Source: Myxococcales bacterium
Lineage (GTDB): Bacteria; Myxococcota_C; UBA6777
Reading direction: 5' to 3'
Length of the DNA stretch: 64,000 bases
NCBI GenBank assembly: GCA_020632975.1
Contig: JACKEL010000009.1
Location: 197,805 to 261,804 of the forward strand
Shown here: positions 18,156 through 27,421 of the stretch, in pieces
Layout of the letters: each line of letters begins with the position of its first letter
Numbering within the stretch: the stretch's first letter is position 1
The notes under the pieces: model-generated
What the model saw: only the letters and a program-made list of their open reading frames with translations
Told to the model about the DNA's origin: nothing
Database searches by the model: none
Made by a program: the position numbers and the translations under genes

Positions 18156-19553
18156 TCAATCTTCAGGGGGCTCGCCTGCGGGGGCCATCTTGACGATGCG
18201 GGGATCAAAACGCGCGACCACGTCCACAAGATCCGTCTGCGCGCCCATGACTTCTTCGATATCTTTATACACAAAGGGTACTTCGTCGATCCCAGCGCTC
18301 AGCAAGGTCACGCCCTTTTTGCGAAGTTCCTTTTTGACAGCAGACCAAGCAAAAGTCTCCTTGGCCTTTTTGCGCGACATCAATCGACCCGCCCCATGTG
18401 ACGCGCTTTTGAGGGAGTTGGGTTCTCCCTTGCCCGACACCACATAAGCAGGCGTCGACATCGACCCAGGGATGATCCCCAAGACGCCCGCTCCTGCGGG
18501 GGTTGCGCCTTTGCGGTGAACATACACTTCTTTACCATCGTGGATCTCACGCCATGCAAAGTTGTGATGGTTTTCGATATCCGCCAAGACCTTCACACCA
18601 AGGGCTTTTTGAATCGATCGATGGATTACAGCATGGTTTGCAGCCGCGTACTCTCCCATCAGTTGCATCGCAGCCCAGTACTCTTGGCCTTCAGAGCGAT
18701 CCATCTCCAACCAAGCAAGATGGCGCAGTTCTTTTGGCAACTCAGGATGCAGATCCATCGCAAGCTTCGAGTAATGCGAGGCAACGGAAGCCCCTGCACC
18801 ACGGCTACCACTGTGCGAAAGCAACGCAAGGTACACACCAGGCGCCAACGAAAGCTCATTTTCCGCTTCTTCGATGGTCAGGGTTCCAAACTCGACAAAG
18901 TGGTTTCCAGAACCGCTACTTCCAAGCTGTTTTCGGGCTTTGTCTTTGGAGCGGCGCGTGACTTCGGTGACACCCCAGTCTTGGTCCATCACTTCATGAT
19001 CGTGTGGGATGCGAAAGCTGGCCCCGATCCCAAAACGCGTTTCGTCTTCAAGGACGCGCATCAAACGATCTTTTTCGCCTTCGATCGCAGCAGCAGGAAG
19101 GTCCAAGACCGTGAGCTTCATACGACAAGCGATATCAACGCCCACTGCGTAAGGAATCACCGCACCTTCCGTCGCCAACACCCCACCAATCGGCAAACCA
19201 TAGCCAACGTGGGCGTCAGGCATCAAAGCGCCCGATACTGCGACAGGAAGACGACAAGCATTTTGCATTTGTTTGATGGCTTCGGCTTCGAGATCCTTGC
19301 CCCACTGTTGCCAAGGTGCGGGTTCCTCGCGTTCAATAAAGACGCCTTCCCCTTCCCCGATGATGTGGCGCGCCAAGATTCCAAAAAACCGATCATCGAC
19401 ATGATCCGCAGGAGAAGCGGCCAAAGCTTGCAAGGTCGCTCGCACCTGTTTCTTTTTTACCCCCAAAAGCTGCGCCTCTCGCGCAAGCTGTTTGGCGAGT
19501 TTGACGCACTCGCCGCCAGGGATCCCCAAGTTCTCTAATTCGCGTGGTTTCAT
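18156..19553 (-). CDS. rtcB: RtcB, RNA-splicing/repair ligase
   Basis: RtcB joins RNA ends with 2',3'-cyclic phosphate or 3'-phosphate to 5'-OH using GTP and Mn2+. The 465-residue protein has the key motifs: PDAHVGYGLPIGGV (112-125), GVDIACRM with the metal-binding Cys143, GSGNHFVE (215-221, metal His218), SHSGSRG (246-252), ENHHN (328-331 region) and SASHGAGRLMSR, whose His386 is the expected guanylylation site. The ATG at 19553 gives the normal family N-terminus. No archease or RtcR gene is adjacent; rtcA is 31 kb away. It may act with the Y RNA/VWA locus at 31 kb, an inference from enterobacterial gene order. Confidence 0.95.
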   Translation of the reverse strand: MKPRELENLGIPGGECVKLAKQLAREAQLLGVKKKQVRATLQALAASPADHVDDRFFGILARHIIGEGEGVFIEREEPAPWQQWGKDLEAEAIKQMQNACRLPVAVSGALMPDAHVGYGLPIGGVLATEGAVIPYAVGVDIACRMKLTVLDLPAAAIEGEKDRLMRVLEDETRFGIGASFRIPHDHEVMDQDWGVTEVTRRSKDKARKQLGSSGSGNHFVEFGTLTIEEAENELSLAPGVYLALLSHSGSRGAGASVASHYSKLAMDLHPELPKELRHLAWLEMDRSEGQEYWAAMQLMGEYAAANHAVIHRSIQKALGVKVLADIENHHNFAWREIHDGKEVYVHRKGATPAGAGVLGIIPGSMSTPAYVVSGKGEPNSLKSASHGAGRLMSRKKAKETFAWSAVKKELRKKGVTLLSAGIDEVPFVYKDIEEVMGAQTDLVDVVARFDPRIVKMAPAGEPPED

Positions 19554-19673
19554 CAAGACGATGTATCCTTTGTTTGCAAACGACCATCGCGCGCCATCCC
19601 AACGGACACAGCAAGGTCGCCACTTTGGGCAGACAGACGCATCACCCACAAAGATAGTTCATACGACTTTTTC

Positions 19674-22301
19674 TTAGTCTTCGGAAAAAAGAAGCTCCTG
19701 ATCTTTTTCTCGCCATTGTTGGACGTGCTCTTGCGTCTGCTGAAGCTCCGCAAAGAGCGTGCGTAGCTGCTCGCCCATCCACGAACAACACGCAACGCGT
19801 GCCTCACGCTCAAGTTGTTGAGCGATAGACTCGGGATGAAGGCCATCACCGAGCGCGTGGCTGACTTGGAGTTCTTGGGCTGCCACCAGTGCCTGAAAGA
19901 TCGTGTTTGGTTCTTGGACCGCGCGCGGGCGCAAGATCAACTGGAGAAACTGCATCAGCTGATAGATGCTGTTGATGCGTGGTGTCGAAAAGTGTTCTTG
20001 TTGGTTACGCAACAACAACGTATCCCAAAAGACGCCTGTGACTTCCGCATAAAGTTGTTGCATCTCGTGGCTTGCACGTTGTCCTTTGCGCCAAGACTCG
20101 CGTGTTGCGACGATATCTTCAAGCACAAGACCAGGCCAAGGCCCGAAGCGTTCGAGGTGCATCCCGATCAGATGCGTGGCCAGACGCAACAAGAAACGTT
20201 CTTTCCACGGATCTTCCCACACCTTGGAACACAAGATCTCGACAAGCGAAGAAGCTTTAGAAAAAGTCTCTTCTTTCACAAAGACCGCTTGTATCGAGGC
20301 CAACGAGTGTTGCTGCGCTTTGATCCACGCCAACCAATTCGCTGCCTCGTCTTCTGTGCAAGCAGACTCCAAAACGTCCATATCTTCGGGCTTTAAGGGA
20401 TGGCCTGCCATCGTCAACAAAGCCCCCGACAAAGACTGAAGCAGCGGTAGATTCATCTGCAAGATCGGCGTACACAACGCTTCAACATCTTCTTGCAACC
20501 AAGTCGGTGCGCCATCACCAAGCCATCGAAACATCCGACGTAATGCATCAGACCACAGAAACAACATCTTCCTGTCGGACAGCAACGCCCGAAACAACGA
20601 GCGCATCGGCTGAGTATGTCCCAAAAGCAGCAAGATCCGTCCCGCAAGCAAGCGGATCTCGTACTCTGCGTGCTTTAGAAACTCCCCCAACAAAGACAAA
20701 CGCTCAGGTTGCCGACAAGCGTCCAAAAAGGCAGCGCTCTGATGCCAAGCTAACGTCCAAGAGGCCGCACCTTCCGAAGACTCAGGCGGAGACAGAGAAG
20801 AGACACCCCCTCCTTGCGCAAGTCCCGCAAAGATCAAGGCGATCTCCAAGTTGCGTTCGAGACCCATCAAGACGCCATGCGCAAGCTCAGTGTCCGAACT
20901 TCGCACAGCCGCCCGCAACATGCGGCTTAACTCTTCTTCGCGGGGTTGACGCCCGATGGCCTCGGCTGCTGCGTGGCGCAATGACCAACTCACATCCTCC
21001 GCGATCAAGACGTATCCCATGGGCTCGCGCAAACGCAGCGGGTCCAACTGTCCAGAAGAATCGATGGTATCGATCAAACGAAACAACAGCGGTTCTGCCC
21101 AGCGGTGTAAGGCCAAACGACGCTCATTGTCTGAAAGTGTATCAGGAAAAAGCTGTGGATCGATTTGACGAAGCGCGGGCTGGGGTTGTTGTCCACTGCT
21201 AGGGAGCCAAGCAGGACAACGGTTCCGCAGCAACAAGCGAAAACTAACGGGCGCACGACGCGCCACCCAAAGCTCCCAAGCTTGTCGAAAGAAAAAGGCG
21301 AGATCTGCACAAAGCTCACTGCCCAAACGCCCCGTCCGCCCGACCGCACCGATGATCTGTTCCAATCGCTCGGGGTCGCGTTCATAAAGTAGAGTCCGCA
21401 GCACTTGGAGCGTCCCTTGGGGTGCTTCGTGCGCGACATTACAAAGCGTCCCCAACATCAAAGCAAACAAGCCACCCTCTCGCACATGCGGAAGCTGCGA
21501 GAACAAGCCTGCTTGGCCTTTTTCGACATGCCCCAAACGAATCAAAAGCGCGGATGCTGCGCAGATGATCTCAGGGGTGTCGCCATCCCGTTGGGTCTGC
21601 TCCAAGATCCCCATCGCTTCGGCATCTTGGGTCTGGCTCCATAACGCCGCAGCGCAGACCATGCGTGTCGTGGTGCCCTCGCTCTGCATCCCTTCGCGCA
21701 AGATTGCATGCACGCGCGGCCCCATCTTGCAAAGCGACTCCACAAAAAAGAACAACAGATAGCGTCCACGTTCTTCGATCAGATCGCGGATAATCCGAGC
21801 ATTTTCTTCCAAGGGCTCCAACGTCGCCAAGCACCCCAGCAAAAAATACAAAGGCATCTCATAGACTTGTTGAAGCGAGCGCACCAAACTATCGCGTAAA
21901 GGCTGAGCCTGACGCCCCAAAGAGTGCAAGACAAAACTCGCATTGACCAGCAACTCATATTGCGGAGACAACAGCGCCCCCACCAAGGTCTCTTCAAAGG
22001 CTTTTACGTCAGGCCCAACGAGCGAAAAAGCTTCCGCTGCCTCGACTTGGACTCGTAGCGAAGGATCTTCCAATGCAACGCGCAGCAACTCTCCCGCCAC
22101 CTCTCGCGCTTGGTGTCCCAACACACGCAAGCCCCGCACACTCGCGTAACGCACCTCACTTTTTTCGCTCGACAAACCTTGACGAAAACGCTCGATATCT
22201 TCCACCATACGCGCCACCAAGTACGCTCCCTCCTCTCCGACTTTTTCGCCCCCATGTTGTACCCTCCCACTTGTTCGCGCGGTGGAGGACGAGGCGTCCA
22301 T
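19674..22301 (-). CDS. Large HEAT-repeat protein
   Basis: An 875-residue, almost wholly helical protein. The N-terminal third has clear HEAT/PBS-type repeats (EVRYASVRGLRVLGHQA, SLRVQVEAAEAFSLVGP, YELLVNASFVLHSLGRQA) and further ones recur to about residue 600. There is no signal peptide or catalytic motif, so it is probably a cytosolic scaffold. The C-terminus is Glu/Gln-rich and ends in a coiled coil (LQQTQEHVQQWREKDQE). It stands upstream of rtcB on the same strand with 120 nt between, so co-transcription is possible. Function unknown. Confidence 0.8.
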   Translation of the reverse strand: MDASSSTARTSGRVQHGGEKVGEEGAYLVARMVEDIERFRQGLSSEKSEVRYASVRGLRVLGHQAREVAGELLRVALEDPSLRVQVEAAEAFSLVGPDVKAFEETLVGALLSPQYELLVNASFVLHSLGRQAQPLRDSLVRSLQQVYEMPLYFLLGCLATLEPLEENARIIRDLIEERGRYLLFFFVESLCKMGPRVHAILREGMQSEGTTTRMVCAAALWSQTQDAEAMGILEQTQRDGDTPEIICAASALLIRLGHVEKGQAGLFSQLPHVREGGLFALMLGTLCNVAHEAPQGTLQVLRTLLYERDPERLEQIIGAVGRTGRLGSELCADLAFFFRQAWELWVARRAPVSFRLLLRNRCPAWLPSSGQQPQPALRQIDPQLFPDTLSDNERRLALHRWAEPLLFRLIDTIDSSGQLDPLRLREPMGYVLIAEDVSWSLRHAAAEAIGRQPREEELSRMLRAAVRSSDTELAHGVLMGLERNLEIALIFAGLAQGGGVSSLSPPESSEGAASWTLAWHQSAAFLDACRQPERLSLLGEFLKHAEYEIRLLAGRILLLLGHTQPMRSLFRALLSDRKMLFLWSDALRRMFRWLGDGAPTWLQEDVEALCTPILQMNLPLLQSLSGALLTMAGHPLKPEDMDVLESACTEDEAANWLAWIKAQQHSLASIQAVFVKEETFSKASSLVEILCSKVWEDPWKERFLLRLATHLIGMHLERFGPWPGLVLEDIVATRESWRKGQRASHEMQQLYAEVTGVFWDTLLLRNQQEHFSTPRINSIYQLMQFLQLILRPRAVQEPNTIFQALVAAQELQVSHALGDGLHPESIAQQLEREARVACCSWMGEQLRTLFAELQQTQEHVQQWREKDQELLFSED

Positions 22302-22401
22302 CTACACAACATAACGCGGCCCTCGCTCAAAAGCGAGAACTCGGCCCGCACAAAGCATATAAGCTTTTCAAGCTTCCCTTTTTCGACGGGAGTCACGGGA
22401 T

Positions 22402-23736
22402 ATGAACCTTCGAAAGTTCTCTTTCATCCTTCTTCTTTTTGTGGGCCTTGTGTCTTTTGCTTGTGGTGGTACGCCACCAGGCGGCGGAGGTGGCTTGGGA
22501 GAGCTGGTCGTCATGCCCCAACAAGACGGTGGTTCGGAGAAAAACACACTCCCCGAAAAAACCACAGAACCCATCGCCCCTGAAAAAACGGCAACCGAAC
22601 CGCTCCCACCTGAAGAAAGTACCCCAGAAGCTGGTCCTGTCGAGACATCCCCCGAACCCCAACCCGAGCCACAACCCGAACCTCAACCCGAGGCATCCCC
22701 AGAGCCCCAACCTGAAACACAACCAGAGGCCACGCCCACGAACTCTTGGATCGGCGAAGCTTGTACATCCGACGCACAGTGCACCTACAACGGTGGAAAG
22801 TGCATCACCCAAGGTTATCCCAATGGGATGTGCAGCCTTTCTTGCACACGCACATGCCCAGACAAAACAGGACATGCTGTGACCTTTTGCATCGATATCC
22901 CTGGGGCCTTCGCAGGCACGGGAGCTTGTGTTAGCAAGTGTGACTTTAATCAACACCCACAAACAGGCTGCCGCAGCGGATACTACTGCGCTTCCAAAGA
23001 TCGCTACAACGAGTCCACGACGCAAGGCATGGTGTGCATCCCAGGATCAGGGCCTCCCCCTGGATCGACTTGCTACCAACAAGCCGCAGCACTCGGACTC
23101 AAGTTCACTGTGCGCAACAACCCCAAGGAACATCCCGCAGAAGATCCATCTCTCACTTGCGAAGTCACAGATGCCCTTTCGCTCGACCCAAACATCCACG
23201 GCGTCACTTGGGTCAATGGCAATGACACCGCTAGCACGATGTTTATGCGCTGTGAGCTTGCTCTTGTGATGTCCAAACTCAGCAAATACCTCGCTGCACG
23301 CGGCATCAAAAAAGTCATGCACTATGGGACGTACAACTGCCGTGGTATCCGCACTGATAGCGGTTCCACCGCAACACTGAGCCAACATGGTCTAGGCCGC
23401 GCCATCGATCTAGCCGCCTTTTGGGATGGTGCAGGCATCGAATACAACCTCTACAAACACTGGGATCACTCGACCACTTGGAAAAATGCAAGCGGACAGA
23501 TGGGTTGTTGGTCCACGATGTTCAATAGTCCCCAAGCCAAGGTGCTTTACGAGATCGGCTGTGACATGTGGAAGCAAAAGATCTTCTCTTTGGTCCTGAC
23601 CCCCAACTACAACAACGTCCACGACAACCACTTCCACGTGGACCTAAGCAGCACAGGCCATATCTACTCCACCACAAATCTCCCGATTATCCGCACGGAA
23701 GACACGCACAGCCACGGGACAGGCTGCCAGCACTAA
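22402..23736 (+). CDS. Extensin-like/M15-type lipoprotein with Cys-rich module
   Basis: A 444-residue lipoprotein with the leader MNLRKFSFILLLFVGLVSFAC. Next come a Pro/Glu repeat linker (22.62-22.74 kb) and a Cys-rich module (ACTSDAQCTYNGGKCI onward). The C-terminal half matches extensin-like or M15-type domains: YNCRGIR, SQHGLGRAIDLAAFW (zinc His/Asp region), and DNHFHVDL. In M15 peptidases the same HxxxxxxD...HxH pattern binds zinc and cleaves peptidoglycan stem peptides, so a cell-wall role is likely though not shown. Four or more extra cysteines lie in the C-terminal domain. Confidence 0.8.
   Translation: MNLRKFSFILLLFVGLVSFACGGTPPGGGGGLGELVVMPQQDGGSEKNTLPEKTTEPIAPEKTATEPLPPEESTPEAGPVETSPEPQPEPQPEPQPEASPEPQPETQPEATPTNSWIGEACTSDAQCTYNGGKCITQGYPNGMCSLSCTRTCPDKTGHAVTFCIDIPGAFAGTGACVSKCDFNQHPQTGCRSGYYCASKDRYNESTTQGMVCIPGSGPPPGSTCYQQAAALGLKFTVRNNPKEHPAEDPSLTCEVTDALSLDPNIHGVTWVNGNDTASTMFMRCELALVMSKLSKYLAARGIKKVMHYGTYNCRGIRTDSGSTATLSQHGLGRAIDLAAFWDGAGIEYNLYKHWDHSTTWKNASGQMGCWSTMFNSPQAKVLYEIGCDMWKQKIFSLVLTPNYNNVHDNHFHVDLSSTGHIYSTTNLPIIRTEDTHSHGTGCQH
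22640..22735 (+). repeat. Pro-Glu-Pro-Gln coding repeat
   Basis: Short tandem units of CC(C/A)GAACCCCAA type encode a PEPQ/PEP(Q/T) linker of about 30 residues between the lipid anchor and the Cys-rich module. Such tracts vary in copy number easily. Confidence 0.75.
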
Positions 23737-23912
23737 GCCCCAACACCCCTCCCCAGCCTCCTCTTCGCAGAAAAAATGATCTCCCCTCCAAATTTTTCTT
23801 GCGGCTTTCGGATCTCGTGGTATTAGCCATCACAAAAGCATCGCACGGACGCAGGGTTCGCGCGAGAAAGACCAAAACTCGTCCATCTGAAAAAGAGAGG
23901 AGGGATCGATCC

Positions 23913-24434
23913 ATGTCGGATATCCACTGGCCGCTTTATGAACTAGTCCGTGAACAGGCCACCCCCCAAGAATTCGTCAACGAGTGGGACTTCCTTCCCC
24001 TGAACCTACAATGGGCTGACGATCACGAGATCGCAGACAGCGAAGGTATCGATTATGACCTCGGCGGTCTTTTGCTGCTCGGCGAAACCTCCGAAGGTGC
24101 CGTGTACGCCTCGCTTGTCGATGAAGAAGATATGTCCCCCGCTTCGCTGAATGCAGCCCCCGTGATCATGATCTTCCCCAATGGGGATTATGGCGTTGTC
24201 GCACCCGACTTTGTGTCGTTTACCATCCTGATGACCGAGACTTGCGGCGCTCCCTATGAACTCATGGGACTCGAAGACGACGATGAGATCGAAGCCACGC
24301 TCGAAGAGATGAAAGAAGAGATGGGTTCGGACGCTTACGCTTTTGGCACCGCCATCCTTGGTGAGTTGGAAGTCGAAGAAGCCGACATCGTGCAACTTGT
24401 CCTTGACGCCCAAGCCATCGACGTCGAACTCTAA
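23913..24434 (+). CDS. Hypothetical acidic cytosolic protein
   Basis: A 173-residue, strongly acidic protein without signal peptide or membrane helix. AGGAGGG lies 8 nt upstream of the ATG. It begins MSDIHWPLYELV, has a central segment with alternating hydrophobic and charged residues (DYDLGGLLLLGETSEGAV), and ends in DDDEIEATLEEMKEEMG and a helical tail. The shape recalls SMI1/KNR4- or SUKH-like small proteins, but I cannot confirm that. It is a separate transcription unit after the extensin-like gene. Confidence 0.7.
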   Translation: MSDIHWPLYELVREQATPQEFVNEWDFLPLNLQWADDHEIADSEGIDYDLGGLLLLGETSEGAVYASLVDEEDMSPASLNAAPVIMIFPNGDYGVVAPDFVSFTILMTETCGAPYELMGLEDDDEIEATLEEMKEEMGSDAYAFGTAILGELEVEEADIVQLVLDAQAIDVEL

Positions 24435-24498
24435 TCCTCCCCTCGCTCCCCCAAAACAAACTCTCCCGAACTATCGTATCTTCCGCATCTTTGGCTCG

Positions 24499-25269
24499 CT
24501 ACGCTGAAGGCGTGCGAAACACATAGAATCCAAATCCCAGCGTATCCCGACCATATCGAAGATAATGGCTGTGCCATCGTCGAATCCGTCGCAACATCGT
24601 CTCGCAGTCGGGCTCGTCAGGATGCGCCTCACAGTAATTTTCGATGTTCAAAAGGTAGGTGCCTTCGTAGATATCGAAGTCTTCGCGCTCACAGACCAAA
24701 CCAAAAAGATAGGTCAGTCCTTCTTGTTGGCCCAACTCGACATTACCCGAGTGGCTTCGATACAGCTGTGCATCACACTGCAAAAACTCCAGATACTCCG
24801 CAGCGGGTGGACGTCGCCAAAAGCCTTCGGCCAAGAGGATCAATCCCCCTGGACGTACAAGCTCTTTCAGACGCGCAAGCGTTAGAGTCATGGAGCCAAT
24901 GGCCTGCGTCGCCCCCACACACATCCCGATATCAAAGTGATGTTTCAACAAAGAGATCTGCCGCATATCGCCCAAGAGAAAGTCCAACTTGCTGCGCGGC
25001 ACACGCAGTCGCGCTTGTTCGCGGGCTTCTTGAAGAAAAGCCTCAGAGATATCGATCCCCACCCCATCCAAGCCAAAACGCTCGGCCAGTCGAATCAACA
25101 TCTCCCCTTTTCCACAACCGATGTCCAAAGCCAACATCTCTTCGCGCAGAGGCAAGAGCCGCAACAAGTGTTGGAGCTTGCTCTCACTCAGCGGGTTGCA
25201 AAGGCTCATCGTTGCGTGGCCGACATGACTTAATTTTTCAAATGTTGCTGGCGGTTTGGACGTACCCAT
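24499..25269 (-). CDS. Class I SAM-dependent methyltransferase
   Basis: A 256-residue cytosolic methyltransferase. Motif I is LALDIGCGKGEMLIRLAERFG, motif II follows as GVGIDISEAFL, and the acidic post-motif region is DFLLGDMRQISL. The C-terminal part (RRWHSHYLRYGRDTLGFGFYVFR) resembles ubiquinone/sterol-type small-molecule methylases. The ATG at 25269 is chosen because GGAGG stands 5 nt upstream; an adjacent ATG at 25272 is too close. The substrate is unknown. It is divergent from the HEAT lipoprotein gene, about 240 nt apart. Confidence 0.85.
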   Translation of the reverse strand: MGTSKPPATFEKLSHVGHATMSLCNPLSESKLQHLLRLLPLREEMLALDIGCGKGEMLIRLAERFGLDGVGIDISEAFLQEAREQARLRVPRSKLDFLLGDMRQISLLKHHFDIGMCVGATQAIGSMTLTLARLKELVRPGGLILLAEGFWRRPPAAEYLEFLQCDAQLYRSHSGNVELGQQEGLTYLFGLVCEREDFDIYEGTYLLNIENYCEAHPDEPDCETMLRRIRRWHSHYLRYGRDTLGFGFYVFRTPSA

Positions 25270-25509
25270 CATTTCCTCCCGAGATCGCAATAGCGACAAA
25301 CCATACACGCATCTGGACACGCCGCAAATTCTCGTCGCTCATCTCGTCCACCACAGCATACAAATCTGCGCCTCGAACGTCGAGAGATCTTCTTGTTCTC
25401 CCTTGCTTTCCCAATACAAAACAAGCGATCATCTCCAACGAACGTTGCGCTTGGCGCTTCCATGCTCGTTGCGCCACCCAAGCCCGTACCCAACACCAAG
25501 GAAAAACCT

Positions 25510-26787
25510 GTGGACTGTCTTCGTACGAACTTCTCTTCTTTTCTACTCTTTTGTTGGGCGATCAGCACGCTCACTGGTTGCGTGCCCCAAGTCATTCGCC
25601 CCAACCAAGGTAGCTCTCTCAAACCAGCCTCCCGGATGTTCGCACTCTACGCGCTGGAAGAGCAACCCAAACCGCTCTCTTCTGCGCAGATCCGCTTGGT
25701 GGCACAAAGCCTCACAGACAGCAACGCTCGCATTCGCTACCAAGCCTTGCGCACCCTCGATACACATCCCACCCCCCGCAAGATCTCGATCTCTTTCCAA
25801 TTGGACCAGACCCTCCATGTGATCGCGAGAAGCGATACCTACACACCCGCAAGACGCCTCGCGATCAAACTGCTCGCAACCCTCGATCTACCCGAAGAAG
25901 AGAGCCTGCGCACCCTTGAGCAGATCTGGCAACAAACGCGCTCTGAACAGGCCAAAGCATGGGCAACAGGTTCGATGTGCGCCTTGCAGGGTGGAAAGTC
26001 AGAAGCTTGCAAACGCCTTTGTGCGGCCCTTCAACACAAGGTCTGGGCTGTTCGACGCGAAGCCGTCCGCATCCAAGGGCTCTTACACTACACCCCTGCA
26101 AAGTGTCCTCTTGGCGTCTCCAAAGCCCTCCAAGATCCCATGATCATCGTCCGCTACAATGCCGCCTTTGCTCTAGGCGCGCTGCCGACACAGTCCTCCC
26201 AAGAGACCCAAAAAGCCCTTCACAAGGCACTTCTCGACCTTCGAGAGCCCGTATTGCTCACATCGGCAGCGTATGCCCTCTGCAAAAAAAAGGTCCAAAA
26301 AGGATGCGATCTTCTCTTGGAACTCATGCAACACAAAAACGGCTACATCCGCCTCCAAGCCAGCCGTGCTTTGTTGCGTTTGCGCCAAGACGCCGCCCCA
26401 CTGCTTCCTGCCCTTCAACGGTTGTTGGTTCACCCAGAAACACTCGTCGCGCTCCAAGCTGCTTATGTGATGTGTCGTTTCGATCAGTGCGATCTTCCGC
26501 TCGATACACTTTTGCGTGCCCTCAAGTCGGACAACAAAAAGCACAAGATGCACGCTCAGATCACACTGCAACGCCTCGCTCATCGGGCCGTTCCCGCTTT
26601 GCTCGCAGCGCTCCCAGAGAGTCCACCCCCGCTCCAAAAACGCATCATCCAGATCCTTGGGCGCATGCGGTGGCGCGCCACAAAAGCCTTGCCAACCCTC
26701 CAAAAGATGCAGCGGTCCAAGAAGCTGCCCAAGCCACTTCAGCTCCCCCTCAAGGCCACTTTACGCATGATCGCTGCCAAGCCCTGA
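25510..26787 (+). CDS. HEAT-repeat lipoprotein
   Basis: A 425-residue lipoprotein. A GTG start at 25510 with AAGGA 7 nt upstream yields a clean 24-residue leader ending in the lipobox TLTGC. The mature part is a run of HEAT/PBS-lyase-type repeats: ARIRYQALRTLDTHP, WAVRREAVRIQGLLH, IIVRYNAAFALGALP, GYIRLQASRALLRLRQD, and more to the end. Such solenoids bind proteins; in the envelope it may be a scaffold. The repeats are distinct from those of the 875-residue cytosolic HEAT protein at 19.7 kb. Confidence 0.82.
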   Translation: MDCLRTNFSSFLLFCWAISTLTGCVPQVIRPNQGSSLKPASRMFALYALEEQPKPLSSAQIRLVAQSLTDSNARIRYQALRTLDTHPTPRKISISFQLDQTLHVIARSDTYTPARRLAIKLLATLDLPEEESLRTLEQIWQQTRSEQAKAWATGSMCALQGGKSEACKRLCAALQHKVWAVRREAVRIQGLLHYTPAKCPLGVSKALQDPMIIVRYNAAFALGALPTQSSQETQKALHKALLDLREPVLLTSAAYALCKKKVQKGCDLLLELMQHKNGYIRLQASRALLRLRQDAAPLLPALQRLLVHPETLVALQAAYVMCRFDQCDLPLDTLLRALKSDNKKHKMHAQITLQRLAHRAVPALLAALPESPPPLQKRIIQILGRMRWRATKALPTLQKMQRSKKLPKPLQLPLKATLRMIAAKP

Positions 26788-26911
26788 CCCCCGCCCCACC
26801 CCACATCAATCGACTTTTGAATCTACTATCTCTTGAAAATCAAAAACCAAGTCTATAGGATAAGAACCCTTCTCCTCAAAAGCATACTCGATAGGCAAAG
26901 GAGTTCCTTTC

Positions 26912-27304
26912 ATGAAGATGCGTATCCGAGACAACACCATCCGCTTTCGCCTCAACCAACCAGAAGTACAATCTTTTTCTCAAGAAGGCTACGTAGAAAC
27001 CAAGATCTCATTTGGCCCCTCTGCGGACCAGCAACTCCGTTATGCAATCGTCCGCGATCAACAAGCCACAGAAGTCTTTGCAGACTACCAAGACAACACT
27101 GTCACCGTGCACGTCCCCCCGCAAATCGCGCAACAATGGACCGAAACCGATCAAGTCGGTTTTGAAACCCCAAAAGATCCCGACGAAAAGCAGATCTATA
27201 TCCTTGTAGAAAAAGACTTTCAGTGCCTCAAACCCCGCGAGGGCCAAGAAGACGCCAACGCTTTCCCCCATCCCCTCGCCCTACAAGAAGACGCAAGCTG
27301 TTGA
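26912..27304 (+). CDS. DUF7009-like small protein
   Basis: A 130-residue cytosolic protein. The N-terminus MKMRIRDNTIRFRLNQPEVQ and the pattern GYVETKISFG ... LRYAIVRD ... VFADYQDNTVTVHVP resemble a family of short uncharacterised proteins (DUF7009), in which a similar MKIRI-x-G-x-S-x-R-x-R-L opening is seen; this assignment is from memory. The core is predicted beta. AAAGGAG is placed correctly before the ATG. The last ~20 residues (HPLALQEDASC) look non-conserved. Function unknown. Confidence 0.7.
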   Translation: MKMRIRDNTIRFRLNQPEVQSFSQEGYVETKISFGPSADQQLRYAIVRDQQATEVFADYQDNTVTVHVPPQIAQQWTETDQVGFETPKDPDEKQIYILVEKDFQCLKPREGQEDANAFPHPLALQEDASC

Positions 27305-27324
27305 TCCTCCCCTCCACCACGAAG

Positions 27325-27403
27325 CTCTCCCCCACACAAGAATATCTCCCACACAAGAAGATAAATCCCCCACCAAGAAGATCTCCCACACAAGAAGACA
27401 AAG
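27325..27403. repeat. Short tandem repeat, CTCCCACACAAGAAGAT-like
   Basis: Four imperfect copies of a 16-21-nt unit at about 27325, 27346, 27367 and 27383, between the stops of two convergent genes. No coding potential is seen. Confidence 0.7.
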
Positions 27404-27421
27404 CATCCATCAAGCCCTATT

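Noticed and set aside
20507..21202. Plus-strand open frame inside the HEAT gene
   Set aside because: Thr/Ala/Arg-rich shadow of a real minus-strand gene, with no ribosome binding site.
22004..23025. Antisense frames across the HEAT and extensin-like genes
   Set aside because: They mirror biased codon use of the real genes and give low-complexity Cys/Trp/Arg-rich peptides without family features.
27301..27421. Continuation of the DUF7009-like protein or a small gene in the tandem repeat
   Set aside because: The stop at 27304 is clear, and the repeat has no start with a ribosome binding site.
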